Of a stretch of DNA of 64,000 nucleotides, positions 1 through 12,250 are shown in pieces. The first letter of the stretch is position 1. Each line of letters begins with the position of its first letter. Location of the stretch: contig NC_054875.1 of the NCBI RefSeq assembly GCF_018320785.1, forward strand, positions 30,881,157 through 30,945,156, in the 5' to 3' direction. Source of the stretch: Cheilinus undulatus. Lineage: Eukaryota; Chordata; Actinopteri; Labriformes; Labridae. The notes under the pieces were generated by a model. That model made no database searches, had not been told where the DNA came from, and worked only from the letters and a program-made list of their open reading frames with translations. The position numbers and the translations under genes were made by a program.

Positions 1-713
1 AATAGAGAGCTAAGACTACGACTAATTTGAGGATCTACTGTAAACTCACCAGAAAGAAACTGGGCAAAAGATAATCATAATTTACTATTATTAAAAAAGG
101 AACACTCCTGACTACTCAGGATCCAAAAGAGATCTTTGTTCAGGTCCTCTCCTGTCTAGAAAATGACAGGGGCAGCTACTGAATGGGGTCCAAGCTTTCC
201 TTCTTTTCCCTCAAATATTTAAAATTACATAGTTAATTTCTAAGTTTAGGTTTGGCAATATACAACAGGTAGGCACAAAGTCTCAAATCATGGCCACCTT
301 TTTACAATCACTTTTTACTGACTTCAGAATTAACAGATGCAAGTGTTAGATCCACATCAAATCATAATCATATCTGTAAAAACAGGTCTAGAATTATTTA
401 GTTCCCAAAATAAAAGCATTCCACATTACTGGGCCTTTCTGTTTCATAAGGAATGTTATTTTTTTGGTCAACCTCATCAAAAATGTAGAAGTGTTACATT
501 AAGATGAATAAATAAATAATTCAAAAATGTAGTGTCTTTGTGCTTTCTGTCTGGACTAATCTTGAGTTCTAGACATTGTACCACTTTGATTACAGAAAGG
601 ACAAAAATCTTGTTTATGATTCATTACAGAAATATAGGTCAATTTGTTCATCTTTAATCATGATTTGTGTAATATGAGGACAAATCAAACATCCACAACT
701 ACTCTGCAGTCAC
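1..713 (-). other. 3' flank / 3' UTR of kctd6
   Basis: AT-rich sequence downstream of the kctd6 stop. No long reading frame resembles a protein. An ATTAAA on the minus strand (653-658) lies only about 55 nt after the stop and is a weak candidate poly(A) signal. Nothing else was recognised. Confidence 0.4.
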
Positions 714-1926
714 TCAGTCCTCCACTTTGTGAGCTGGTCTGCAGAAAGTCCAGTGATGCTCCACTGTGTTCTCATTTGCACGCTCACTCATGTGATGCAC
801 ACGCGTGTTACGGATGGTGAAGCCTTGTTTCATGATATAGTCCATGAGGTGAACCCTTAGGGACACCTCTTGATGATAGTCACATGGTCCAAAAGTGAAC
901 GACACCTGACAGTCTCTGGTGTCCATCATGTGTTTGTTCCACTTGGTGAAGTTGTTGGAAATCCCTTCAAGAAGGCCGTGAACCTTTGTAGTTATGGTTA
1001 GCTGTGTGATGATAACAGCAACGGGGTTGGAGTATTTTGACAGTTTTCGTGTGCTGGAGAGCTCAACAACCTGCTCAAATATGTCAGGAGGGTACAGGGG
1101 TTTGGGATCATTAAGGCACTGGATCAGAGGTTCAATCTGGTAGAAATCGGCCTCTTTCCTTAGGAGGTCTGTCTCTGTGAAGTCTACGGGGAGAGTGAGC
1201 TCAGACGTCCGCAGGAAGTTCAGAATATATCGGAAAAGAGTTCCATCGCGGTCTATAAAATAATTCCCCTGGGAGTCACGGGTTGTGGGGAAATCTCCTC
1301 TGAACATAGCACCCAGCATGGAGTCTGGGTAACGCTGAAGGGTGGATAAGCTGGTAGTGTAGAGGTGGCCTCCCACGTTCAAAGTAACAGGAGTAGTCAT
1401 CTAGGGCAAAACGAAGCAGAGAAAATAAGAACTTTTTTCAGTTAGAATAAGTCAGCATATGCATCCTGCAATTAGAACTGATTTTTGAAGTGGATATACT
1501 TTCTTAAATAAAACATCCAAAGCAAGGCCCTACAGTAAATCCTGCAGTTAGACGAACTATTCAAGGAATATTTGTATTAGAGTAATACTATCTCTTTATA
1601 TTTTAGTTTACCATACCAACCAGGGTAGAGTAGAAAACAGAAATATATTGTAAGGCACATGTTAAAGATTCAAAAGAGCCCCTGATCAAAACTTCAATAT
1701 TTCAAAAAGTCTAAAATCTAACACTGTTTAACCAAAGAGATTTCTAGCATGACATTAATGGAGGTGGTATTTAACTACCATGGGACTGCTGCATAAGAGT
1801 TACAAGATAGTGGCAACAACCTTAAAAAAAGATGATTTAGTATCAGAAAGAAACATTCTGACATAGCTATTTAAAGTCTGACATCTATCCATCTCTTACC
1901 CTATGGCCCCAGTCTCCATTATCCAT
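714..1926 (-). CDS. kctd6: BTB/POZ protein KCTD6 (two coding exons)
   Basis: A 237-residue KCTD6 protein, close to the usual vertebrate length. Coding exons: 1900-1926 (nine codons, MDNGDWGHR, followed by GTAAGA) and 714-1400 (acceptor CCCTAG just before the ATG at 1400). The nine-codon exon is in phase 0 and restores the MDNGDWG start typical of KCTD6. The BTB/T1 domain lies at about residues 12-105 (TLNVGGHLYTT, YFIDRDG, FLRTSELTLP, EADFYQIEPL). The C-terminal half (KWNKHMMDTRDCQVSF, TRVHHMSERANENTVEH) is the conserved KCTD6/KCTD21 domain. From family knowledge, KCTD6 oligomerises and acts as a cullin-3 substrate adaptor (reported substrates include small ankyrin-1 and HDAC1). Starting only at the second ATG would still leave a full BTB domain. 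The gene follows abhd6 in the same orientation; the 3' UTR lies below 714. Confidence 0.95.
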
Positions 1927-2071
1927 TTGTAGAATAATATCCTCTTGGTCAGAACCAAAATAGAGAGGGAACAGCTACAGTTTGGGATTACTTGAATTTC
2001 ACCTGCAAAAACAGTCACATTATATTAGCTTTAAAGACATTATGAAGCATGATAGATATTGTCATGTAGAC

Positions 2072-3884
2072 CCTTGGTTCTCAACTGATGGGCCAGGACC
2101 CAAAAGTGGGTCACAAAGCCATTTTCAGTGGATGACAGATGTAGAGATGGGAATCAGGAACCAGTTCCAGTTGAGAACCGGTTCCAGTTGGTTCAATCCA
2201 TTGACATCATTTACATTTAATCTTAATGATTCCCTTATCAATGCCTTACTTTCACGTACCTTTGAAAACTTGGTCTCGTGAAAGGCAACCAGTGAGAGAA
2301 CAGAGAAGTCAAGGAAGTAAACATAGTGGACAGAACCAAATATAGGCTAAAGCGGACGAAAGTGTGACGTCATTTCTCAAAAAATGATTAACAGCGTGAC
2401 GTGCAACGTCTGTCCAGCAGTGATTCCATGCAAGGCATGCATCTTTTTCTGTTTATACTGTGCAAGATTTCAATTTATTTCTCTGTGTCCAACGATCTCA
2501 CTAATACGTATCTGTTAGCGGTGAGGGAAAAAAATCGATACAGCATAGTATTGCGACATTTTGCGTGGCAATACGTATCAAATTTTTTCGAATGAATTGC
2601 TTATATGAACTGAAGCCTATGATACTGGACAAATAGCATCGGTTGCTTTCCTGGCCACCTGACGATGCTGTTGCACCCTTTGTCCAGTGAGGTCAGCAGA
2701 GGTGACGGTCATACAGCAGGAGAAAGTTAGTACAACCAATATGGCAGCACCAAGGAAAGGACATTAGGAATGTAAGCAGGGCAAAAACAACATGGACATG
2801 ACACATGAGGTTTGCAAGGAGAGCCGCATGAAAATAAAATGCAGTAATACGATAAAAATAAAGGCAAGGCTAATCTTAAATTAGCTAAACAGTTGAAAAA
2901 ATAATATAGATAGTAATATATCGCAATGCATGGTATCACAATATTCTGTGTATTGCAAAATGTTTAAATGTTTAATTTTCAATTCCTTATGATTTAATTT
3001 TACTTGTTTTAGTTTAACAGGTTTTTGCTCAACTTACTTTTCTTGTCAAAATACCTAATTCTAAAGGACATGAGCATACTTAACTCACTAAGTACTATGC
3101 CCTGTTTGTCGTTCATCGCTGTCGTGAGTAGTAGCAATAGCAATAGCTTGCAATCTGTATTTAAAAGAATGCTCATAAACTACAAGCATGTGCACAAGCA
3201 GGGTCCTTGATCTATGGTCCTGAATCTGCTGTGATACTGAAACTGCTGCTTGAGAGCCTGCAGATGCACCCCTCTCAGAGATCTAGGATCCAGAGACTAA
3301 TTTTATCTTTAAAAGAAAATGAAAAGTACTGTGTTCTAAGTCAAGATCAGAGGTTGAAGACTCACGGAGCAGTTTGTTTCTATTGAGACATTTCCAACAA
3401 ATTTTTGGGGGATATTTTAGTATGTTCTTCTCCCAAACACTTGATTTTTAACATTTTTAGTTATCTAAGCTGTTTATATAGCCAGTAGTTGGAGAGTTCT
3501 TGTCACTAACTCTAACTGAAGGTGGCATACATCATCATGTCCAGTGTTCAAGGAGAAAGGGACTCAATAAAATTTGAGTTTTTAACTGTGAAAACATATA
3601 TAGTCTATTTTTTCTGAAAAGGAAATTCACAGAAAAAAATCGATAAAGAATCAAATGGATAAGCAGAATCGATAATGGCATCAATATCAATAAATTATTA
3701 GTTCCCATCCCACACAGTTGTGTGCTTGTGAGCAAAAAAACCTGCAAAAAGTGTATGATGTGCTTGTATTTTTGACAATATGTCTCCCATCTCTTTGATT
3801 TGTTACATTTTTTTCTGTTCATAAAAATATTTGGCTGTAATAGAAATTTAGTCACAATAGTTGCTGGGAAGTTGAGAACCACTG
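2072..3884. mobile_element. hAT-type DNA transposon in the kctd6 intron
   Basis: The ends are imperfect terminal inverted repeats: CCTTGGTTCTCAAC on the left and GTTGAGAACCACTG on the right, i.e. the common hAT end CAGTGGTTCTCAAC. They are flanked by a perfect 8-bp duplication ATGTAGAC (2064-2071 and 3885-3892), the length expected for hAT. No transposase frame was recognised inside the 1.8 kb, so it looks non-autonomous. A second repeat may be nested inside it, beginning near 2140 (GAGATGGGAATC) and ending near 3710 (GTTCCCATC). Confidence 0.8.
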
Positions 3885-4757
3885 ATGTAGACTTTGTCAA
3901 ATCACGTGGTGCCTAGCAATACATCAGCCAAAGTTGTATTTACTTAGAAGGCGGGAGCTCACTCTGGATTTAAGAACATGATGTTTTGAATCACTTGTGT
4001 ATAATTCTAATGTCATGCATTGCAAATTCACTCATCAATGTAGTCCATTCTGTGACAAAGCAACCTCACAGCAAGCTCCATATGATGTCAAGAAGATCTA
4101 CAGCATACTTTTTTTCACTCAACTGATCTAAAGGATTGAAGTCTAAAGCCAGGATGACCCTCAAGTACTCATAAGTATGAAGAAATTTGGACATCTGAAT
4201 TTTTTTCTTTTAATTATAGTCCTAAAAGTCAAAAAGGAACGGAGTCCTGTTTTTCTTCAGCCAGGGACAAGAAGCCACTTTACTAAAAGTTAAACTTGGC
4301 AGTGAATATAAATGAATGAATATTAATCAGTCTGTGGGGTAGCATAAACAATCATATCGCGACAGTGCAAATGTGACTAGCCGGTATTAACTGGGTGAAT
4401 GCTAACGAAGCTAGCTTATGTTTGTTTTGTAGCTAACTAGTATTAAAAAAGTAACCTTTCTGAATTTCACACCGTCTGGTAAAATACAAGAAACAAGCTG
4501 GGAAACGAAATGGAGCCATAAGGGTCAAATGCACTTATAAGACTAGGTTATTAGGTTGTAAATCCTGCACGGATGCACTGAGGTATTAATACAATGCGAT
4601 TAGCACCTTGGAAATGTAGCCTGTTAGCCAACTGCTAGCTAGCAAGCTAACGTAGTTAACAGTCCACGATATGTTGTCGTTAGCTGCTGTTACCACCACG
4701 GCTTACGTCGAAATCTTACAAATATTGCACAGAAATTAGATACACGTTAAAACAAAG

Positions 4758-4764
4758 TCTTACC
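4758..4764 (-). other. kctd6: splice donor of a probable noncoding first exon of kctd6
   Basis: On the minus strand the sequence reads AACTG|GTAAGACT, a strong donor ending an exon at 4764. The exon would extend upward towards about 4900, where local CG content is higher. No frame in it joins usefully to the nine-codon coding exon, so it is read as 5' UTR. The kctd6 promoter would then sit in the few hundred bases separating it from the abhd6 3' end. Confidence 0.45.
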
Positions 4765-5005
4765 AGTTCAATTTCGTGCTTATTTTAGTCTTTTTTTGTG
4801 CAAAATTAGCGGCCTAGAGTTCGCATTTCACACTGCAGCCAGACAGTCAGTGATGTTTGCCGCTGGTCTCACCAGACAGCTGCTGCAGCAAAACTGCGCA
4901 CACAGGCAGGGTGAAGGAAGGAGGAGGTGCTGCTGTAAGCAGACACCTCTGCATGCATTTATTCACACATTTCAACATCAGCACACCAAATGAATAAAAT
5001 TAGCT

Positions 5006-5011
5006 TTTATT
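5006..5011 (-). terminator. abhd6: poly(A) signal of abhd6
   Basis: AATAAA on the minus strand about 180 nt after the abhd6 stop codon, at a normal distance for 3'-end cleavage. Confidence 0.6.
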
Positions 5012-5188
5012 ACCACGAAACAGTTTGCATTACAAATTCAAACGGTTTAATTCATTATTTTAGAGATGCTGGAGGAAGAATTATTGTCTGATTTGATCTT
5101 GCAAGCCTGCATTCATATTCATGTCATGTACAAGGAGGCTGTGAGGCTTTACAGTGAAAAGCAATAAAAAATAAAAAAGGTATTTGAT

Positions 5189-8100
5189 TTATGAAGATTT
5201 CTTTGCGCCACCCCGGGCATCTTGCTGCAAAATAATGAACTCCAGGATGAGTTTTGCAGTCCGACAAGGTCTCTCCATCGCCACAGAGTGCCCACAGTTC
5301 TCCAGCAGGTCCACCCTGCACCCTTGCAACACTTCAGCAATGACTGCAGCTCCAGAAACATCCACCACCTGGGCAGAAAGGCAAATACAGGACAGTTATC
5401 ATACCATTACAAACGTTTGTCTTAAAGCTCTGTAATAAGAGCTGAACTTACAGAAGACTGAGCCAGCGCCTCTAGGTTACAAGTCTGTACACAGCAACAG
5501 GATGTTAAAGATTACTTTAACAGACTCAGGCACCAGGTAATCCCTTCTATATTTGCTTTTGGTGAGTCTTTGTATACATCATACTTGACCTGATCTTGCT
5601 TTCCCCATATCACTTGTAAAGGTGCAGAGATGAGATGTAAATGGTCCTGTAAGGCATATCTTGATTTCTCACTGACGATCTCCATAAATACTAATAAAAA
5701 TAAACAAAAATAGGCCCCATGGACTGTAAAAATCAGGGAGTTGAATGGGAAATCTTAATTTCTGCTTTACACAGCGCCTATAAAAAGTATTCACCCCTTG
5801 GATTTTTTACCCTTTTACTGATTTTATAAGTTAATCATGGTCAATAGCATTTGGCTTTTTTTGAGACAAAAATGTACAAAAATCTTTCATGTTAAAGTGA
5901 AAACAGATTTCATATAAATATGTAATGCAAAATAAGTGACTGCATAAATATTCAACCCCTTTTAGTCAATATTGAGCATGAAAGATTTATGAAGTAAATA
6001 AAAAAGTAAAACATCCAAGGAGGTGAATACGTGTATAGACACTGTACAAATTTGCACAAACCTTCCTGGTAGAATGTGTTGTGAGGCTGCCGGACATCTA
6101 CCAATCCTTGAAGAATCTAAAAAGTCAAAACAAATTTAAACATGGCACTGAAATGATTCTTTCATCATATCTTGAGGCATGATTTTCAGCTGTGCACTGA
6201 AAGTGAAATCCCCTGATGCTTTCATTTTCAAATGTGGGCCTGACCTGCTGGGGTATTTTGAAGCGAACGTGAGAGCAAAGTCTGAACATGTCCTCCATCT
6301 CTTCAGGTGTTGTTGGTATCAGCGGGATATTTAATGTGTAATTGCTGTGCTCCAGGTCCTGCAGATGATTGTCAAATTTGGTCTCACATGGGTGCCTTAT
6401 ACCTGCAGGATAGAATTAACGACTAATTAGAAAGCGGTGATGCACGTGATCATGTTTGCTTGTACAGTCCCTGTAAAAGGAGTGAGGTTTTCAAACTTTA
6501 CAATACCACAGGATTTAATACAGTCTAATAGCATCAAAAAGTACCATGACTTTAAAATCCTACAGTCATATTCATCAAAAAGCTGCAGTGATTGACAAAG
6601 ATTGGTTCAGCTGGATTATGTGTGATGATTGAGATAGATTATTAAACAAAGGGGCGGTGCTGTATTTTTGTGGACAGCTGACAATACTTTATAATTCATC
6701 TGTGAAATGTAGACTGTGTATTTCTGCAATTTAGTCAGTGTTCAGAAGTTTGCTCACAGTTTTTGGTGATTGAAGAGCAGAACTTGACACGTTTTGGGTA
6801 CCTAAGACTTTAATTTCTGTTTCCACAGTATCAAGACAAGTATTAATTCTATCTGACTTAACTAGTATCATATCTTAACTTAAGAGTCTCATATTGGGAC
6901 AGGACAACCCTGAATATGGGGTAGGACAAGGTTCCCCATTTAAGAGCCAAATTATGTGAGAATTTTTCCTCCCATAGTACCAATTACAGTTATTTTAGGT
7001 GTTGCTTTGAACATTAGTTTATGATTATAGGCAGTAAAAGTTATATGGTATTTCAACATTCTCAAATCCTGTATTAAAGTTTCATAACAATAGGTAGAGG
7101 GTTGTCATAATCATATCATTTTACTCCTTCTATTATATTTAAAACTATGACAAGAGCCGATGCAGACCAGATAACTGGCACTGTCAGGGCAGACCTGGCC
7201 CACAGGCCACAATTTGGCGATCACTGGAGTAGTTAGTTCTGTGTTTCTAACTGGTACGTTCCATATCTGTGGACCCTGAAAGCAAAATGAGAAGAAGAAA
7301 GTCCTTAAACATGAAACGTATCTTTTTCTTTTCAGCACAAAATTAAGACTTCAAGCCAAGTTTGAAATTGGATAGGTGACATCATTATGACATCAGCAGG
7401 GTTACTTTCTGAAAAGCCAAACAGCCCTCTCTGTGGCAACAGAAGAAATGAGAGTGATACTTCACAGTGAGAAAAGCAAACACTCAGTTGTCTGTGATGA
7501 CATAATATAGCGTGTATTTGTGCCCTTTCATGCGTCCTTTAACTCACACGCACAGAGTTACTGACCGTCTGGACAAATGAGAGTCATGCTACAGATCTCT
7601 GAGGGGTAGCAAGCTGCATACACTCCAGCTACATTTCCACCCATGGAGGTTCCAACTAGATGAAAAGGTTTTGTGTTGAGTCGAATGATTTCCACAAACT
7701 ACAGGGCATGAAGGAAAAAAACAGATTTTCATGGAATCGTTTAGGATCCAAACACGAACATTCAGTTTTTAGTTGCTCTGTCTTTAGTTATACCTGATGG
7801 ATCCTTGTGACTTGCCCCTGTATGGAGTAATCGTCTGAGTTTATGCGTGTTGTTCCCTCATGGCCGGGCATGTCCACACACACAATGTGTAGATGTTTGG
7901 GTAGATACTAGAGAAGTGGCGGAGAGAAGTTTAGTTTATCCATCACTTATCACTTATCCATTCAACTCATCATTTATTTTATAGCAGGTCTTACAATCCT
8001 GCAAAGCTCACTTTACTTCCATATACACCAGTTGTATCTTATCTCAATATCACATTTCTAAAGTTAGTGATGAGTGTTTATCCATTTTATTCATAGTAAG

Positions 8101-10091
8101 AAAAAGTGTTCACTTCCCCCTGACCTTAACAACAGTGAGCCATGTGTCTTTGTGTGCAGAGAACCCATGCAGCATCAAGATGGACGGTCTTATCCCAGGC
8201 TTTCCTCTGTAGGAGAAACAGAAGCGATAACCTCCACAGTCTGCATAGCGTACCTGTAAGCCCAGGGTCCTCCTCCAGTACCTGAAGGGGAGCAGAGATA
8301 TGTGTTTAGAGACAGGACATGTCCTGACAGGAAGTCAAGGCTTGGCAAAGAGATAACAGGCCTTGATCCAAAGCTGTCCAGAGTAATGTTTTTTTTTTTT
8401 TCACTTCATGAAGAATAACTCTGTTATGTCAACAGGTAAAAATAGACATGACCTGAGCTTTTTTACATAAAGTATGTATTCATAACATAATGCTGCACTT
8501 ATTTTAAGGGTGACTTTTTTTTAAGTCAGTGGAACACTCTCAGGTCATTATCACAATAAATAGTGGTAGATCAATTCTATTCTTCCAATCCAGGTATACA
8601 ACCCTTATTAAAATGTTAGCATTAAAGGACAAAGGAATTTACAGCTGAAGGTTTTACTGCCCTATCCAAACCCTTCGAGACTGTAGACCACAGTTTGTTG
8701 TTGTCTAAGCTAAAGGCTTATGGGGTGTTTGGTGTTGAGCTCCACAGGGCTTCATACTGAGCCTACTTCTATTCCTTATATACATCAGTGATTTGCCTTT
8801 AATATCAAAGGATGCGTTTTTGTTTTATATGCCGATGACACTTATATTTGCAACACAGATAAAGATGACCATACATGTGTTTTGATATGGATTGACCACT
8901 GGTTCAACTGAAATAAATTATCTCCTAATGTTAAAAAGAGTGCCTACATGATCTTCAAGCCCAAATGCAAAAAAAATCTCAGATGTTATCAACGAGAAGC
9001 TCAATTGGAAAAAGCCCCTATATGTCTAATAAATCAGCAACAAATACCATGATTTTACAATGTGTAAGACACATCTTGTGAATGTCTATTATAGTGTAAT
9101 TTATCCTCTCATTTCTTATGGTAACATAGTTTGGTCCACCACATATAAGACTAATCTCTATTCAATTTTTCTGGTACAAAAATGTTTGTTAGTATCATCA
9201 CTAGAATGGTATTGATAAAGCTTGTGAGTATTAATCATGTCTGACATAAATATACTACAGGAAGTTCCTTTGACTTCATGGTTTTTGCTCTGATATGCAA
9301 TGTTAGCTGCAAGGCTTTCTATACAGAGGTGTGTCTTTCCAAATCATGTCCAATCAATTTAATTTAGCACATGTGGACTCCAATCAAGGTGTAGAAACTT
9401 CTCTGCAAAGATCAAGAGAAATGGGAGGCACCTGAGACAAATTGTATGTGTTATTGCAGGGTCTTAATACCTAGGTCAATAGGATATTTTAGTTTTTTTC
9501 TTTTTCAGAAAGCTGTACAAAAATAATCTTAAACTCAGTTTTCACTTTGTCATTATGGTGTGCTGAGTCTAGATTGATGAGGATAAAAAAATCAATTCAA
9601 ATGTCTGTAGCATCAGGCTGCAACAAAGTGAAAAAGTGAAGGGGCTCTGAATGCATTGTACATCATTCATCAAGGGTCTCTACTACGAAAAATGTCTGTG
9701 TCAGTTAAACAGTTAATCACTTTGACACCTCCCACCAGTCTCAGTCTTAAGATCTGCTGTAAACTCCCAATAGCAGCTGTAATGATGTAAATAAAGAAAA
9801 CTGGGAAATAAGCAGTTAAGATGATGTTTGAAATGAAATATTTGTACTTTACTGTAAGAATCTAAGGTAGAATTGTCATCAGCTGCATCTGTGGTACCCT
9901 AAACGGATTTCACATGTTGTATTAATTATATAAAGTGAAAATCAGGGCAGCAGTTATTGAGCTCACCAGTAATAGACTTTAATGAGAGCTGAAGGCCAGA
10001 GCAGGAAAGAGGCAACAAAGGCCAGGATGGGAATAGCCAAAGTTCCTCCTGCGATAATGAACAGGTTCACCACGTCTAGATCAGCTGCCAT
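5189..10091 (-). CDS. abhd6: monoacylglycerol lipase ABHD6 (eight coding exons)
   Basis: Coding exons: 9967-10091, 8125-8281, 7794-7907, 7566-7698, 6245-6402, 6062-6116, 5590-5690, 5189-5368. All phases join to a 340-residue protein; the human protein has 337. Residues 9-35 are the hydrophobic N-terminal membrane anchor (LFIIAGGTLAIPILAF). The alpha/beta-hydrolase core shows LMLHGFSAHKD (oxyanion strand) and the nucleophile elbow VGTSMGG with Ser150. Asp280 (GKQDQ) and His308 (ENCGHSV) complete the triad and match human Ser148/Asp278/His306 with a shift of two. From family knowledge, the enzyme hydrolyses monoacylglycerols including 2-arachidonoylglycerol, and also bis(monoacylglycero)phosphate, at membranes. 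Several donors are GTCAGx and exon 6 uses GTTTGT; all are GT-AG. A noncoding exon lies upstream (donor at 10256). Teleosts can have two abhd6 copies; which one this is cannot be told here. Confidence 0.96.
5771..5990. mobile_element. Tc1-like element end in abhd6 intron
   Basis: Begins with the fish Tc1 terminal motif GCCTATAAAAAGTATTCACC and continues with the family's subterminal segment (GTGACTGCATAAATATTCAA). The same motifs recur at 41504. Only one end and no transposase sequence are visible, so this is a solo fragment or an internally deleted copy. It lies in the intron between coding exons 6 and 7. Confidence 0.65.
8640..9240 (+). mobile_element. non-LTR retrotransposon (LINE) reverse-transcriptase fragment
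   Basis: Translated in several plus-strand frames, this stretch shows hallmarks of a LINE reverse transcriptase: FDTVDHSLLLSKLKAYGV, then LFLIYISDLP, then FYADDTYI (the YADD active site), followed by KLSPNVKKSAYMIFKP and LISYGNIVWS. This order is typical of the jockey/CR1/L2 group. The frame is broken several times and both ends are missing, so it is an old 5'-truncated and 3'-truncated copy. It lies in abhd6 intron 1. Confidence 0.75.
9241..9665. mobile_element. Tc1-like element remnant
   Basis: Contains a Tc1-type terminal region at its right side (AAGTGAAGGGGCTCTGAATG) and the subterminal piece GGACTCCAATCAAGGTGTAG seen in many fish Tc1 copies. No transposase frame survives. It sits next to the LINE fragment in abhd6 intron 1. 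Confidence 0.55.
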
Positions 10092-10250
10092 GGCTCGCCT
10101 GAAACACACAACACACCGGTGGCACACATGCATTGTCTCATGTCAGGGAGGGGCAAAAAGAGCATCAACATCCATACAATCAATGATTGTTGAAGTAATT
10201 CACCTAAATAACACAATATTTGTCCATGCATAACACACACTTTCAAAAGA

Positions 10251-10290
10251 ACTTACTTTCAGATGATTTCGTTTTCCCCCTTGTTTCTTC
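10251..10290 (-). other. abhd6: probable noncoding 5' exon of abhd6
   Basis: A GTAAGT donor on the minus strand (10251-10256) ends an exon at 10257. The acceptor for the ATG-bearing exon is TTTCAG at about 10099-10104, eight bases before the ATG at 10091. The upper limit of this exon is not defined. Confidence 0.5.
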
Positions 10291-10949
10291 CTAGAGAGAA
10301 ACATGAAAACGATGGGTCACCTCTGACTCTGTTTGTTTGAGAGCCAGAAGTTACTTTAATTAGTAGAAGTTTCAATGATGCATTAAAGCAGAAACCAAGT
10401 CTGCTCTCTAAAATTCAAGTATAAAATAGCAAAAGTGTCCCGGTAGACTGCAGTTAGTCCCATGAGATTATGTTTGCTCTGGATATCCTCATTGATTATT
10501 ACTCATCATTAGAGAAACCGGGACACTGAGACTGTTCGGTCGATCTTTTAAAGTGAACGCACAGGCTAGAGTTTGCTCCTGGGATTTACACATTTAAAAT
10601 CAAAAGGTGCAGAAAAGAAAACAGTGAAAAGCTTACATGAGGAAAAGCTTTACACAAAGCATCAGCACCAGCTTTACTCGATTGTGAAATGCATAACTGG
10701 TCAAGCTGCAGCTGAAACAAGGTATACAAATATATATCCATCTAATCACTTGCGCAGCATTCAAGCAGCACACACCAGGGCAGAGAAACATGTCGTTTTA
10801 ATTTAAATAGGTTTCATTTTCTTTGTTCTGTTTTCCATCTTGATAATGGGGAAATGACACATAGATAAAAAATAGACAGACTCCAAACCATATTTTTAGC
10901 CCTTTATTGTGGAAATGCATCAATATTCTTGCACAATCAAATGCATTAC

Positions 10950-11638
10950 CAGTGGTTTTCAAACATTTTTTGCCCAAGGCACACTGTAAATCAAGCCGAA
11001 AATCTCAAGGCACACCATTTTCATTGTAAAATAGCCTCTTTAACACATGTCCCAGTGGCAAATCAATTTGGTTACAGAGATTCCTTTAATGGTATCCTGA
11101 CAGCCTGTTAGCGCTTGAGTGCAATGCAGCTCAATGGCACAAGTTTTCCCCCACCGCCCTGTTCTTATTTTCCTCCCTGTTGCTCCGATTGAGATGGACA
11201 AGTAACAGAGAGGTACCCCAGAGGATGACAAGGTACCAGGAGTGTCCTACCATAAGATATTCTGAGTTTTCTTCCACTTTCCTCACTCACTGACCTTGTT
11301 AGCTTGTTTTACAAAGTGGAGAGTGCAATGCACGAATATTATCTATATTCCTTTATGAAATGTTGTAGTCTGACTTGTGCTAACATGGAGACAAAATTAT
11401 GTGGCTCACAGCCATTGGAGACTAGTCAATAAATACTTTTACATGTGGAAAAAATGTCAATATACAGGGCAGAGAATTGCATAGTCAAGAGATAACAGAT
11501 GGACAGTGAGCATACAATGCTGCATGATCACATGCAGTTAGGACATGGGTTCTAGTATCCTTAGTTGTTGTACAGTTTTAGTAATAATGTATACAAATTC
11601 CTACGGCACACCTTGACTTGTCTCAAGGCACACCAGTG
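10950..11638 (-). mobile_element. hAT-family copy (AAGGCACAC family)
   Basis: The left edge, CAGTGGTTTTCAAAC followed by AAGGCACACCATTTTC and AAAATAGCCTCTTTAAC, matches the reverse complement of the right half of the element at 41814-42041. The right edge carries further AAGGCACACC motifs and ends near CAGTG. The middle 500 bp is unrelated and may be an insertion or a longer family member. No flanking duplication was found. Confidence 0.5.
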
Positions 11639-12184
11639 TGGCCTGGTCTGGCACAAACACTGGCAGCTGAGTCCAACACGAAGAAGAAACTTCTGCTTGG
11701 GACTTCCGGCATGAATTGGATGTATAGCGACGCCCATGTCAGCGATCTTGACTGCAATTGGGTCCCTCTCCTTTGAGTTGTAACTGCTACAATAAAGGTA
11801 AAATTAATCAGATCAATTGCATGATACAAAGCACTTCCTTAACTCTTATAATAGTCCAAAATAAAATATTACTGATGAAAAAAACTGTTGTAATAACCTT
11901 TCAGATTGAAAAATGATTAAAATGTCAAAAAATGCTGTGCATTGCTGTTGTTTAATTCAAATTGTCATAGTGTATTTGAGCACAAAATTACAATTATATA
12001 AAACAGTCATGATATCAGACTTCTAAATTTAATAAAAGAGCATTGATCCCTGTTTTGATACTGAGTTTACAAATATATAGAAGTTCTAGGCATCCAGTAT
12101 TGGGTAATTTCTTGTTTCATTTGTTTTCAGCACCAAAATGTATGCTGATAGACTTGTGCAGTTTAGAAAGTGCACAGGGGTGCC

Positions 12185-12250
12185 AGTTTAGATCAGTTGA
12201 TAGAGCAGGCACCCACAAACAGAGACTACGATCCTGGTCATTCTTTCTTC
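12185..12250 (+). repeat. 5' fragment of a tRNA-derived SINE
   Basis: TCAGTTGATAGAGCAGGC resembles a tRNA box A region and is followed by an ACAGAGACTAC segment. Both parts align with the start of the SINE at 50140. Box B is missing, so this is a truncated copy. Confidence 0.35.
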
